A stretch of 34,711 nt of DNA, from positions 1 through 34,711 of the forward strand of contig DALYFH010000008.1 of NCBI GenBank assembly GCA_031972135.1, written 5' to 3'. The notes below the pieces were generated by a model, which saw only the letters and a program-made list of their open reading frames with translations, ran no database searches and was not told the DNA's origin. Shown here one piece after another: positions 7,273 to 15,838 of this stretch (positions within the stretch are counted from its first letter, which is position 1; each line of letters opens with the position of its first letter). The translations under genes were made by a program, and so were the position numbers. This DNA is from GWF sp031972135. GTDB lineage: Bacteria > Patescibacteriota > Microgenomatia > UBA1400 > UBA12108.

Positions 7273-9075
7273 TTATTTTGGTCCGCAGCGAGTCATAAAG
7301 TTGGGTTCGGAGCGCTCCATATATGAGATAACATCAGATAGATCATATACCTCGTGAAGCAGCAAGGCGCCGTTCCAAGATCTTGATTCATATTTTCGCA
7401 TTGAAACGAGTTCTGGATATGGATTAGTTATTACTAGCGTTCTCCTCTTATCATTTTTACTAACCACTTCGCAGGCAAGGTCCTTGATATTGATGTGGTT
7501 AAGTTCATATTTTCCAGCCTTTATTAGGTAAGTAAAGCCGAGTGCGTCTGGATTACTGTACCTACCTTTATGAACTTCATTAGTTGTAATATCTCCGTAA
7601 AAGTATGGGGCTAAAGGGCCATGTAGCTCAGCGTCGACTATGCGGTCATAACTTTTTGAGACACTCTTAACATAGCCAAATATTGACCCAGCGTCAGAGG
7701 TCCACTGAAGGTCATTGCTTTTGGTAAATACAAACCAATAATGAACAGTTGATTGAATCGCGTAAAATAGAAATGCCCCACCGAGTAAACAATAAGCAAT
7801 TACTTTTATTATTGGTTTTACTGTTAGTTTTAGGTACTCGTTAAACTGATAAAGTCCATAGCCAATCAAAATAGAGATTATATACAGACTAACCATTGCC
7901 ATTCTCATATTCAGATTCATTGCAACTGCAGCGGGAACTAGTGAGAGCAATGCTAGACCTAGGTATAGAACAAATACCTTATCTTCACGATTTAATTGTC
8001 GGCTATTCTTCTTGAATTGTGAGGTCAAGTAACGTACTAAGCTAGTTAGAGCGTAGTACATGCCTATCAAGTAAACTAGTATAAGTGGCGGTAAAAAAGC
8101 TCCATACTGGCTATCAAATCCATACTCACTCACACCTTTTATAAACAGAAAATCTGTCCCAAGATAGGTCAAAGTGGTAGTTATCATTCCAGTGATTCGG
8201 GAGACGGGCTTATTCCAAAGTAAATAACATCCTCTAGTTGATTCTGAATCACGATCCAATGCGAGGTAGCAGAACTGACGTTTCTCATCTATCTCTAGAG
8301 CGGATCCAAAATCGGCTTTTTGCTGGTAGTAGTAGAGTCGATTTAAGCCGACATCAGACATTAAGTCGCCTACCCATCCAACACCAACAAAGGTGACTAC
8401 TATAATCGCGACTGCACTTCGCTTAAGTATATCTTTGAACTTAGTCTCTGAGAGGAAAGATACAATTAATACATAAATGATAATGACGTAACGAAGAGAA
8501 GAGTAATAGTAACCAGCAATAGAAGCAGTCGTGAGCGTGAGGATCCAGTCATATTTATTGTGTTTGTTTGATGATAATATTCTGGTAGCGAAATAAATCG
8601 AGATAGAGAGCCAGGAAGTAGCGCTAAATGCTTCATAAAAAATACGAGACATGTCAAAATGCCAGGGACTATATGCGAGAATCAGAGCTATGGTCATCAA
8701 GAGAACCGGACTAATCGAGGGAATAAGTGTTTTGAGTGTTAGTACGAGCATTACAATCATGGTAAGGCCCGCAATTGCGGATGGGAGTCGAGCGACATAG
8801 TTATTCATAACTCCAGTAATTTTGGCCCAGAAAGCCATACTGTAGGTAAGTCCAGGTGCCTTATACTCGCCAAACGCTTTGAAAACCCGAGGCATAGTCA
8901 CACCCCAAGTGTCTTTGCCAGTTTCGGCTAGTGATTTGGCGTCGGCGGCAAAACTAACTTCATCGATATGAAGGCCGTGTGGAGTGTCACCTAACTGGTA
9001 AAAACGAGGGAAGATGATTATTAGTGAGATAAAAACAAAGAATACTGGAGTAATCAGTTTTTTAATGATATTCAT
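7273..9075 (-). CDS. PMT-like GT-C membrane glycosyltransferase, long form
   Basis: At 600 residues this is the longest intact gene of the window. After one N-terminal span the outer loop reads LHIDEVSFAADAKSL (35-49) with Asp38-Glu39, then GKDTWG and a GEYKAPGLTY segment (69-78), which defines a PMT_2 member. About eleven spans follow, with an inserted hydrophilic stretch near 241-290 that contains Cys269 and Cys283. The last 130 or so residues form an outward domain with two further cysteines, one four residues from the C-terminus. The role is presumably lipid-donor-dependent sugar transfer on the outer face. The A+T content is visibly higher than in the genes around 16000-31000. Start ATG 9075 follows the upstream stop by 8 nt. 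Confidence 0.82.
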   Translation of the reverse strand: MNIIKKLITPVFFVFISLIIIFPRFYQLGDTPHGLHIDEVSFAADAKSLAETGKDTWGVTMPRVFKAFGEYKAPGLTYSMAFWAKITGVMNNYVARLPSAIAGLTMIVMLVLTLKTLIPSISPVLLMTIALILAYSPWHFDMSRIFYEAFSATSWLSISIYFATRILSSNKHNKYDWILTLTTASIAGYYYSSLRYVIIIYVLIVSFLSETKFKDILKRSAVAIIVVTFVGVGWVGDLMSDVGLNRLYYYQQKADFGSALEIDEKRQFCYLALDRDSESTRGCYLLWNKPVSRITGMITTTLTYLGTDFLFIKGVSEYGFDSQYGAFLPPLILVYLIGMYYALTSLVRYLTSQFKKNSRQLNREDKVFVLYLGLALLSLVPAAVAMNLNMRMAMVSLYIISILIGYGLYQFNEYLKLTVKPIIKVIAYCLLGGAFLFYAIQSTVHYWFVFTKSNDLQWTSDAGSIFGYVKSVSKSYDRIVDAELHGPLAPYFYGDITTNEVHKGRYSNPDALGFTYLIKAGKYELNHINIKDLACEVVSKNDKRRTLVITNPYPELVSMRKYESRSWNGALLLHEVYDLSDVISYMERSEPNFMTRCGPK

Positions 9076-9083
9076 ATTAAGTA

Positions 9084-10868
9084 TTAATTTTCGATAATCC
9101 AGCTAGAACAGAATTGTACCTTAGACATCTTATTAATTGCAAAAGTGTTTATCCCTGATAAATTAAGGTATCTAGCGACAGTTGTATTCTCACAGATTCT
9201 GTCGCCGTAAATCTGCTTAATGACTCCTCCATCGAGTGGGTCTACAATATTACGAATAAGTATCTTTGATGATTTTAGTTTGCTGAGTGGAATACAACCT
9301 CCCAGACCATCTATTAAGGTAAAATCTGCAATTACAGTATCGTAAGCATTAATGTTGTCAGATGGACAATCTCTTCTGATCGTTAAATTATCGATCTCAT
9401 AAATGTTTTGCTCTTCATTTGTGCTGTACTTCCCAATCAAAGGTCTGATTGTATCCAGCGTGACACTCTTATTTGTTAATACTAGGTAGCTCATAATGTA
9501 TCTAGGTTGGGGGTCGATTACTAAGATTTTTTCTCCACCTCTATGAGATAAATAGGTAGCGAGCGTACTATCAGCGAAAAAGTAAGCTCGAGAACTCTCA
9601 ACTGGATAATAACCGAGATATATATAGCTAAAGTGGAAAAAACTAAACATGGTTAATACTATTGCAAGAGCACTAATCCTGTACTTAGGATAGCGGCTAC
9701 TTAAATATGCTATTCCGTAGGCGCCTGCAATAGTTAATAGAACGACAAAGATCCCTGATCTAAACGCGAATGAACCGTTTTTATGAATTATTGTAGCTAT
9801 TGGAGAAATAAATAGTAGTAGACTAATAAATGTCTCTGTTTTTTTACCAGAGATGACCATGCAAACCACACCGATTAAAACAAAAGGTAGTAAAAAGACG
9901 TAGAGATACCCTGTACGACCAGTTGAGAATACACCATTGTTCTCCCCATTCATAAACATTTGTTGAGGCGAGAGCAGAGAAATGTATTTATTGATCGCTA
10001 GATGTACCATGGCAAGTGGCTTATTAACTAAATATTCATTGAGTCTTTTTGGCATGATACTTAAACTACGATCAAGATCAACTTTTTTTGAGAAAATCGA
10101 CTGGTCTAGGAATACAATCTCGCTTTGCCTCCCTAAGTAACTGCCAATATTCAAGTATGCCCGGAGATATAAACTCCCTATAACTGTGAGAACTATCGTA
10201 ATTATTACTAATTTGTGATGATGTAGTGTCCTAAAGTAATTATAAAAAGCGATAATGATAGTTAGCAGTGGTAGTGAAAATTTGTATCCATGGTATGTAT
10301 AGAAACCTAGCGCGTAGAAAGTTGCAAAGGAAATAAGCGAGAGTAAGAGTACTTTTAAATTGTTTTTATTAGCAAATACTTTTGTGAGAAAAATCCAAGA
10401 AAGAGTATAGAAAAATAGGCTCGCCGGTTGTTCTAGCGAAGTCCGACTAAAGAGTAAATGCCATGGAGAGAGGGCAAGCAAAACTCCGCATAGCCAGGAG
10501 GCTTTTTTGTTTAGTCCCCATGAAATTAGCAAGGTTACTATGAGGATAGGGTATAGACTCCCGAGCAAGGCAGTCGTGAAGTGAGCAGCAAATAGTGTGT
10601 TGGGTAAGACGGCAAGTGCTGGCAGATTGATAGCCCCTGATAGCTCTGCCATCAAACCATCATTTGGAACTAGAGTAAGCGGTGACCAAGAGCCAGATAA
10701 GTCTCTACCTGTTAGTCGAATACTATGTGCTTGGATAATTACATCAACCTCATCGTGAGAAAGCGCAGTTGGAATAGTCCCAAGTGCATACATTCTTGGT
10801 AACAAGGCGAGTATAAATAGTAGAAAGTATGAAATAGCTATTAAAATTTTAGCGTGAGTATTTTTCAT
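9084..10868 (-). CDS. GT-C membrane glycosyltransferase, divergent PMT-like
   Basis: The protein has 594 residues. The acidic outer loop is LSHDEVDVIIQAHSI (37-51) with Asp39-Glu40, followed by a TGRDLSG segment, but the usual K-P-Y segment after it is replaced by an NDGLMAE-like stretch, so the acceptor or donor site differs from its neighbours. About eleven spans follow, then an outward C-terminal domain of about 150 residues carrying four cysteines (501, 525, 559, 587), an even number that could form two disulfides. ATG 10868 lies inside the last codons of the GT4 gene (20-nt overlap). Composition is A+T-rich; for example, 10201-10260 has 14 G/C in 60 bases. The exact sugar and acceptor are unknown. 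Confidence 0.8.
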   Translation of the reverse strand: MKNTHAKILIAISYFLLFILALLPRMYALGTIPTALSHDEVDVIIQAHSIRLTGRDLSGSWSPLTLVPNDGLMAELSGAINLPALAVLPNTLFAAHFTTALLGSLYPILIVTLLISWGLNKKASWLCGVLLALSPWHLLFSRTSLEQPASLFFYTLSWIFLTKVFANKNNLKVLLLSLISFATFYALGFYTYHGYKFSLPLLTIIIAFYNYFRTLHHHKLVIITIVLTVIGSLYLRAYLNIGSYLGRQSEIVFLDQSIFSKKVDLDRSLSIMPKRLNEYLVNKPLAMVHLAINKYISLLSPQQMFMNGENNGVFSTGRTGYLYVFLLPFVLIGVVCMVISGKKTETFISLLLFISPIATIIHKNGSFAFRSGIFVVLLTIAGAYGIAYLSSRYPKYRISALAIVLTMFSFFHFSYIYLGYYPVESSRAYFFADSTLATYLSHRGGEKILVIDPQPRYIMSYLVLTNKSVTLDTIRPLIGKYSTNEEQNIYEIDNLTIRRDCPSDNINAYDTVIADFTLIDGLGGCIPLSKLKSSKILIRNIVDPLDGGVIKQIYGDRICENTTVARYLNLSGINTFAINKMSKVQFCSSWIIEN

Positions 10869-11262
10869 AGACGAGCATTGTCTCGTGAGCGACGTTTTTC
10901 CAAGTAAATTTCTTGGCCCAGGCTATGCCTGAATCGCGATATTTAATCCGAAGGTTCTCGTTTTTGATGAGCAAACTCAGTTTGTCGGATAGATCACTAT
11001 CGACACTTGGATCAAAATAGTGGACATATTCCCCTCCTACTTCGGGGAGACTACCCTGGTTACTACTGAGCACAGGAGTACCCTGAATCAGCGCTTCGAT
11101 GACAGGGAAACCAAACCCCTCATACCAAGATGGCTGCACATATAGAGTAGCACCCCGATATATCGCGCTTAAGTGATGAGTTGGCACAAAGCCAAGTTTT
11201 TTGATTAACGATTTCTTGGGACTTGCAGAAATAGCCTCGTTGATCGCATTAGACTCTGGAGT
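10849..11262 (-). CDS. Family 4 glycosyltransferase, C-terminal part (cut by assembly gap)
   Basis: These 137 residues continue the GT4 gene on the far side of the N run. They begin TPESNAINEAI, then LGFVPTHHLSAIYRGA, and carry the EX7E nucleotide-sugar motif EGFGFPVIE with the following GTPVLSSNQGSLPEV segment. This is the second Rossmann domain of a GT-B retaining enzyme. The stop at 10849 lies 20 nt inside the next gene. An apparent start created by the Ns has no meaning: the true start is at 11920. The reading frame on this side is shifted by one base relative to the N-terminal part because the gap is drawn as 10 Ns. Confidence 0.85.
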   Translation of the reverse strand, partial: TPESNAINEAISASPKKSLIKKLGFVPTHHLSAIYRGATLYVQPSWYEGFGFPVIEALIQGTPVLSSNQGSLPEVGGEYVHYFDPSVDSDLSDKLSLLIKNENLRIKYRDSGIAWAKKFTWKNVAHETMLVYEKYSR

Positions 11263-11272
11263 NNNNNNNNNN
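11263..11272. other. Assembly gap of 10 N inside a GT4 gene
   Basis: Ten undetermined bases separate two halves of one GT4 protein. The last full codon before the gap is Ala (11275-11273) and the first one after it is Thr (11262-11260), so an intact gene needs a multiple of three between them. Ten is therefore a placeholder length. In GT4 enzymes only a handful of residues usually lie between the LVGK strand and the following helix, so the missing piece is probably short. The gap borders a 15-base hairpin at 11273-11287. Confidence 0.95.
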
Positions 11273-11287
11273 GGCAAAGGCTTTGCC
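11273..11287. repeat. Perfect 7-bp inverted repeat beside the assembly gap
   Basis: GGCAAAG, one base, then CTTTGCC form a perfect hairpin directly next to the N run. In the gene it encodes GKAFA after the LILV strand, as GT4 enzymes allow, so it need not have any other role. Confidence 0.6.
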
Positions 11288-11920
11288 GACGAGGATTAAC
11301 TGCGCTTCATCATCTGTAATCTTACTGAAAGCGTTTACTAACCCGACTATATTCTTATTCCAATTGATATCTCCAACGTAAAGAATGTAGCGCTCTGGCA
11401 GGTCATATTCTTTGGCAATGGTACGACCTAGAGCTACTGTGGCGCTAATGCTCCCGGCCGCGAGCGGGACTACGTGAATTTGTGACTCAGGGTAATCTAC
11501 AAATTTTGCTATATCTTTTTTTGAGGCAATAGAGTCAGTAATGATCCCAGATGCTTGCTTGAGTGCCCTCTTTTGTAAGAAGAACTTGATTCTGCCTCGC
11601 AACCCACTGGGAAAGTGTTCTGGGAAGCGTAGAGGGATGAGATCATGAACAGTTACTATAAATGGTGAGTTCTTGGGTACCTTACCCCAAAGTGTTAAGA
11701 AGAATGGGTCAAAGAAAGTATAGTGAACTAAGTTGACTGGGAGGTTACTAGTTACCTCACGACTGAGTATGAGAGATTCGTGAGGAAGGTCGCGAGAGAG
11801 GTGCTCTCCGAGCTGCCTAGTGTAGACGTCGATCCCACGCGGCCCAGAACCAGCGTAGGGACTCTTGCCGATTATTTCGACTTTGCCTTTGAATGCGATG
11901 CTTTTTTGTTTGTGTACCAT
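11273..11920 (-). CDS. Family 4 glycosyltransferase, N-terminal part (cut by assembly gap)
   Basis: These 216 residues precede the N run. Visible segments are GSGPRGIDVYTRQL near 26-39, TVHDLIPLRFPEHF, a DSIASKKDI segment, and YILYVGDINWNKN followed by LILVGK at the start of the second domain. The pattern is that of mannosyltransferase-like GT4 enzymes in O-antigen and capsule clusters (MtfB/WbdB style), acting in the cytoplasm on a lipid-linked glycan. ATG 11920 is the only in-frame start before the first conserved strand, and AGGA lies 6 nt ahead. It overlaps the upstream gene by 49 nt, the longest overlap in the cluster. Together with the C-terminal part the enzyme would have about 355-365 residues, normal for the family. 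Confidence 0.85.
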
Positions 11921-13521
11921 AAATATCCTAACGCTATTAAAGTGAGTCCTGATAGAGCGTTGCTCATCATCTCAACTACTGTATTCTTCATTTCTATCTC
12001 GTATTCATGCACCCCGAGCTCTGGCTTGAGCATTATCATACCATCTGGAGTCGGCTCAACAGGAATATTCTTTGATTTATCCATAGTGACCGTCCAGCCA
12101 GGGTAATAGTTGCGAAGAATTGTTACTCTACCTTCGCTACTGTCTGGCTTATTATGAATAGTAGTTACTATTTTGATTGGATCATGTACAAGTTTGTCTA
12201 TAGTCATATTGCCAGAATTAACTAAGAGTTCGTCATTTTTGTACCTCTCGTGTGGCACACTCCATTTGGGCAAGATCTCTGTACGGAAAGTGGTACTAGT
12301 TTTGTTGTAGTAGAGCCTGTAGAGATCAGTGTATTCGACATTGTCGAGGAACTGTTGGGGGTTACGATAGTTGCGGATATTAATAAAGGCCACAATTATA
12401 AAAATAAACATCAAGCAGTATCGCAAGTTCCTTGATTTGAACTGTCTGAACAACGCGACGCTCAAAAGAGGTGTTAGGATAAGTGGCATAAATAGGAAGC
12501 GCCAGGGGAACTGCACAGACTGAAGGAGTGGTAGGCTGTCCCAGATAAAGAAACTCTTGCTATGCATCAGAAATACAGTACCAACGTATGCGAGGATTAG
12601 ATATAGATTGGATACACTCCGACTCTTCCAAATAATCGTTAGTATAGATAGTGCTGCGACTCCTAGCTGCGCGATGCCTAGCTGGAATGACATCCCATCG
12701 TTTTCACCTGGCATAGAGTACCAGTAGTCCCATTTGCTATACAAAAGCTGCTTTAGCGTAACAAAGTGCTGGTCAAAGCGAAAAGTCAGATCTTTGTATT
12801 CAAATGAATAGAGTAGGTTTTTTTGGATGATCATTGGCAGAATAAAGAAAGCACTCAAGCCAAAAGACATCAAGAGACTAACAAGAGAGCGCTTGAGAGA
12901 TGATCGATCTGTCAGCATGTAGCCGAAAAGAAAAGCAGCAAAGAGTATCCCTAGGAAATTGTGGGATAGTAGGACGAGCGCTAGAGGGATAGGGTGATAC
13001 CACCTTAGTACATTTTTAGATTGCTTTAAATTATGATAACTATAGAGAACCCAGGGCATGAGACCAATAGCGAGAGTCTCACCTAGAGTCCCACGCACAA
13101 AGATGTTTAAGAATTGGTAAGGAGTCAAAAGGAAGATAAGAGCGCCAAACAAACCAAAGCTCCTGCCACGACTAGATAAAAGTGCATACATCCCCAAACC
13201 ACCAAGTAGGTACGATATGATTGTGATTGATTTTAGTGACCACATAGACCCTATGACCACCGAGAGGATAGAGCTTAGGTAATAAGGGAGTGGGTATACA
13301 AAACTAAAGAGAGGGATACCAAATCCCTGATCAAAGTTGCCTGCCCAGCGTAGTGGGAAGTGACCTAGCTTGAGCATGGAGAGAGCTTCTTCGGTACGGT
13401 AGATATGAAAAATCCCGTCGTGAGAGAGATACCAACCAGGTTTAAGTAAGCTAGAGACCAAAAATAGCCCAACTACTAGAATTAGAATTAAAGGATAATA
13501 CCTATAAAGTAATTTCTTCAT
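11872..13521 (-). CDS. PTPS-related membrane protein (putative GT-C or polymerase)
   Basis: This 549-residue membrane protein has the features of the family annotated as 6-pyruvoyl-tetrahydropterin-synthase-related (PF10131), a misleading name: these are polytopic proteins with an acidic first loop. Here that loop reads YLSHDGIFHIYR (31-42) and is followed by PLRW and FDQGFGIPLF (63-72). About eleven spans follow, then an outward beta-rich domain whose core is NYYPGWTV...PDGMIMLKPELGVHEYEIE, a typical C-terminal sandwich. The last residues are a basic tail. A sugar transferase, polymerase or acceptor-loading role is possible; none is proven. The gene starts 1 nt after the upstream GT2 stop. 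It is a paralogue of the 26215-27768 gene. Confidence 0.75.
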   Translation of the reverse strand: MKKLLYRYYPLILILVVGLFLVSSLLKPGWYLSHDGIFHIYRTEEALSMLKLGHFPLRWAGNFDQGFGIPLFSFVYPLPYYLSSILSVVIGSMWSLKSITIISYLLGGLGMYALLSSRGRSFGLFGALIFLLTPYQFLNIFVRGTLGETLAIGLMPWVLYSYHNLKQSKNVLRWYHPIPLALVLLSHNFLGILFAAFLFGYMLTDRSSLKRSLVSLLMSFGLSAFFILPMIIQKNLLYSFEYKDLTFRFDQHFVTLKQLLYSKWDYWYSMPGENDGMSFQLGIAQLGVAALSILTIIWKSRSVSNLYLILAYVGTVFLMHSKSFFIWDSLPLLQSVQFPWRFLFMPLILTPLLSVALFRQFKSRNLRYCLMFIFIIVAFINIRNYRNPQQFLDNVEYTDLYRLYYNKTSTTFRTEILPKWSVPHERYKNDELLVNSGNMTIDKLVHDPIKIVTTIHNKPDSSEGRVTILRNYYPGWTVTMDKSKNIPVEPTPDGMIMLKPELGVHEYEIEMKNTVVEMMSNALSGLTLIALGYLWYTNKKASHSKAKSK

Positions 13522-13522
13522 T

Positions 13523-14332
13523 CTAGTTCCAATCGTGCTTTAGTGAGGTTGATTGATTGGTTGTCTTTTTTTCCCAGTATTTGACGTATGAGCTAGCAAT
13601 ATGGAGCCCTGAGTAGAGCGCAAAAATAAACCCAGGAAAACCGTCCTGAAAACCTTTGTGACGAAAATAAATCGAGAGGAAACGAACGAGTGGCTTGAAG
13701 ATCATGTAATTGAGGATCGTGGGTGTAGTCGTCCCTATATCACTCTTAGCATAGTCTAGTGCTGTAAGGGTGGTATAGCGATTGCTACGGAGTAGGTAGC
13801 GAGTAAAGGTGGGATCAGCGATATGGATTAGATCATTTTGTAGCCATGCAAGTGTGCCATCAACCGTCATTATTTCATGCACACTTGCTTGGGGTAGCTT
13901 GGCCTTCCCTTTTTTGAATAAGCGAATGACAGGATCAGGATACATCCCTCCTTTGTTCATGAAACGACCGAGAAAGTAGTTCCTGCGTTTGAGGTAGTAG
14001 GCATCCTTGGCTCCTGGGTCCCTAATAACTGTCGCTATTTCTTTGGCGAGCATTGAGCTCACTCTTTCATCTGCGTCTAACTGCAGTACCCAGTCACTAG
14101 TACAGGCATCAATCGCGATCTGCTTGTTGATATGAAAGTTTTGGCGATTGGTCTCATGGATAACCTTAGCCCCATATGACTCGGCGATCGCCACTGTTTT
14201 GTCGCTAGAATTGCCATCGACTATCACGATCTCAGTAGCGATATCTTTGATCGAATCTAGACATTCAGCGAGAGATGTCTCTTCGTTATAGACGGCTAAA
14301 GCTACACTGAGACTGATCTGAGCATTTTCCAT
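13523..14332 (-). CDS. Family 2 glycosyltransferase, WaaE/LgtF-like
   Basis: The protein has 269 residues. The motifs are VALAVYNEE (10-18), IVDGNSSDKT (37-46), the metal site LDADER (85-90), RRNYFLGR (116-123), YPDPVIRLF (131-139) and VHE (151-153), all in the order seen in the LgtF/WaaE/KdtX group, which adds glucose or heptose-type sugars to lipid-linked cores. A C-terminal amphipathic region around 220-250 (GFQDGFPGFIFALYSG) probably lies on the membrane. This is the canonical member of three such enzymes in the window; the ones at 20765 and 23842 have altered motifs. It starts at ATG 14332, 14 nt after the upstream stop, without a clear Shine-Dalgarno sequence. Confidence 0.87.
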   Translation of the reverse strand: MENAQISLSVALAVYNEETSLAECLDSIKDIATEIVIVDGNSSDKTVAIAESYGAKVIHETNRQNFHINKQIAIDACTSDWVLQLDADERVSSMLAKEIATVIRDPGAKDAYYLKRRNYFLGRFMNKGGMYPDPVIRLFKKGKAKLPQASVHEIMTVDGTLAWLQNDLIHIADPTFTRYLLRSNRYTTLTALDYAKSDIGTTTPTILNYMIFKPLVRFLSIYFRHKGFQDGFPGFIFALYSGLHIASSYVKYWEKKTTNQSTSLKHDWN

Positions 14333-14346
14333 ATGTTTAGTATATC

Positions 14347-15837
14347 TTAGTTAATTTCAAATCTATAATATAGTAGGTGAGCCCTAGTTTGTGAATTAAG
14401 CTTATCTGCCTGATCATTACGTAGATATAACCCACTCTCCTTTCCTTCTCTCATAAGCGGCTTATACTGATCCATGTATTTTCCTATTCCAAGCTTAGTC
14501 TCTGCCCACACGAGAGTTGGAAGTTCCTTTTCTAGATTTGCATCTAGTTCTTTTTTCATCGGCTCTGTTTGATCCATCCATCCATAGTAATTTACCATTT
14601 TGGTATACGGTTGAGCAGTTGTTCTCCAATGTGGGTAGTACATAACAGGTTCGACCCAAATGGTCTGAGCCGATGACTCAGAAATAATTTTTACTGCCTC
14701 ACGGATATCTGCTTTAGGTGAAAAGTTAACATAATAATCATCCTCTGGAACACGAATGTCAAAGAGATTAGTTCTTGCTACCTGCAGCGAAGCTAGTGAA
14801 ATGATGCCAAGTATTATTATGTTAATAATCTTTGGGGTAGAGGCATTAATAAAACAGAATAATATAAGTACAGCAAACCAAGGAAGCATATGAAACACAC
14901 CATACAATAATCCCGCTGGGTCTATGTATCTTAGAGAAGTCAGCCAGAGTATAGAGATGATAATAATCACCCTTAGATACTTTTTGTCTTTGATTAGGTA
15001 TGCAAGATTGATTAGAAATCCGAGAGATAGCAACCGTATTAGCATTAGCAATTCACCTGATTTGGTTGAAAACAAAGCAAAGAGGGGCGCAAATAAGGAT
15101 TTGTATATCGATTCTGTAAATCCGAATGGTGTTGTTAGTGGAATGTAGTACTTATAGTTTATGTAGATCGCGCTAAAGAAATAGTCTCTCAAATTGGTGA
15201 TGTTCATTAGCCAAATTATGAATACTAATCCGGTAATGATTAGCATTCTGAACAGGGTAACATCACCTTGATGTTTGCGAGCGTAGAGTATAAGTAACAA
15301 AATTAATACTGGCCAGAGAGGAGTTAAGCTATACCACAATAACCAGAAAATTACAGCTAATAAGATTTTTTCACTTGTTTTGATAGTTTTTGGAGATAGA
15401 AAGTAGTGAGCTACTACGTAGATGAGAGGGTAGACTACTAAACTTTCTGCCAAAAAGAGGTTGCCTAGTAACGTTATTTTAGATAGTTCTAGAACACTAG
15501 TTGTCATGAATAGTGGAAATCCAAATCTAGCCACTAAGAAGATTATCCACAAGATACTCCAACCAATCATTAGTTCGCGATGTCTCTGAACTACCATCTG
15601 AACGTTGTTGACAAAAACTGAATCTTGCAGAACTGCAGATAAGACAAACATACTGGGTTGATGTTGTGAGAATATATCTGTGTAGAGCTTTTTACCTTCT
15701 CTTACATAATTACCTATCACAATATTGTCATCCTCATCTACAAAATGTACTGCAAAAATATGACTTCGGTAAAAAGGTAGAGTAACTAGAAAGATGCATC
15801 CTACGAGGGATAACAGAAATAGACGGAAATAATTCAT
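14347..15837 (-). CDS. GT-C-like membrane protein
   Basis: The protein has about 496 residues and about eleven spans. The first outer loop, HFVDEDDNIVIGNYVREGKKLY (31-52), has the acidic pair Asp34-Glu35, followed by QHQP (58-61), as in PMT_2-type enzymes whose loop ends in a K/Q-x-P segment. A C-terminal outward domain of about 110 residues follows. I choose ATG 15837: AGAGGGG at 15851-15845 is 7 nt ahead and the gap to the upstream stop is 1 nt, like three other junctions here. An earlier in-frame start at 15876 would overlap the upstream gene by 38 nt. The gene is A+T-rich compared with both neighbours, which may mean separate acquisition. Confidence 0.75.
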   Translation of the reverse strand: MNYFRLFLLSLVGCIFLVTLPFYRSHIFAVHFVDEDDNIVIGNYVREGKKLYTDIFSQHQPSMFVLSAVLQDSVFVNNVQMVVQRHRELMIGWSILWIIFLVARFGFPLFMTTSVLELSKITLLGNLFLAESLVVYPLIYVVAHYFLSPKTIKTSEKILLAVIFWLLWYSLTPLWPVLILLLILYARKHQGDVTLFRMLIITGLVFIIWLMNITNLRDYFFSAIYINYKYYIPLTTPFGFTESIYKSLFAPLFALFSTKSGELLMLIRLLSLGFLINLAYLIKDKKYLRVIIIISILWLTSLRYIDPAGLLYGVFHMLPWFAVLILFCFINASTPKIINIIILGIISLASLQVARTNLFDIRVPEDDYYVNFSPKADIREAVKIISESSAQTIWVEPVMYYPHWRTTAQPYTKMVNYYGWMDQTEPMKKELDANLEKELPTLVWAETKLGIGKYMDQYKPLMREGKESGLYLRNDQADKLNSQTRAHLLYYRFEIN

Positions 15838-15838
15838 C

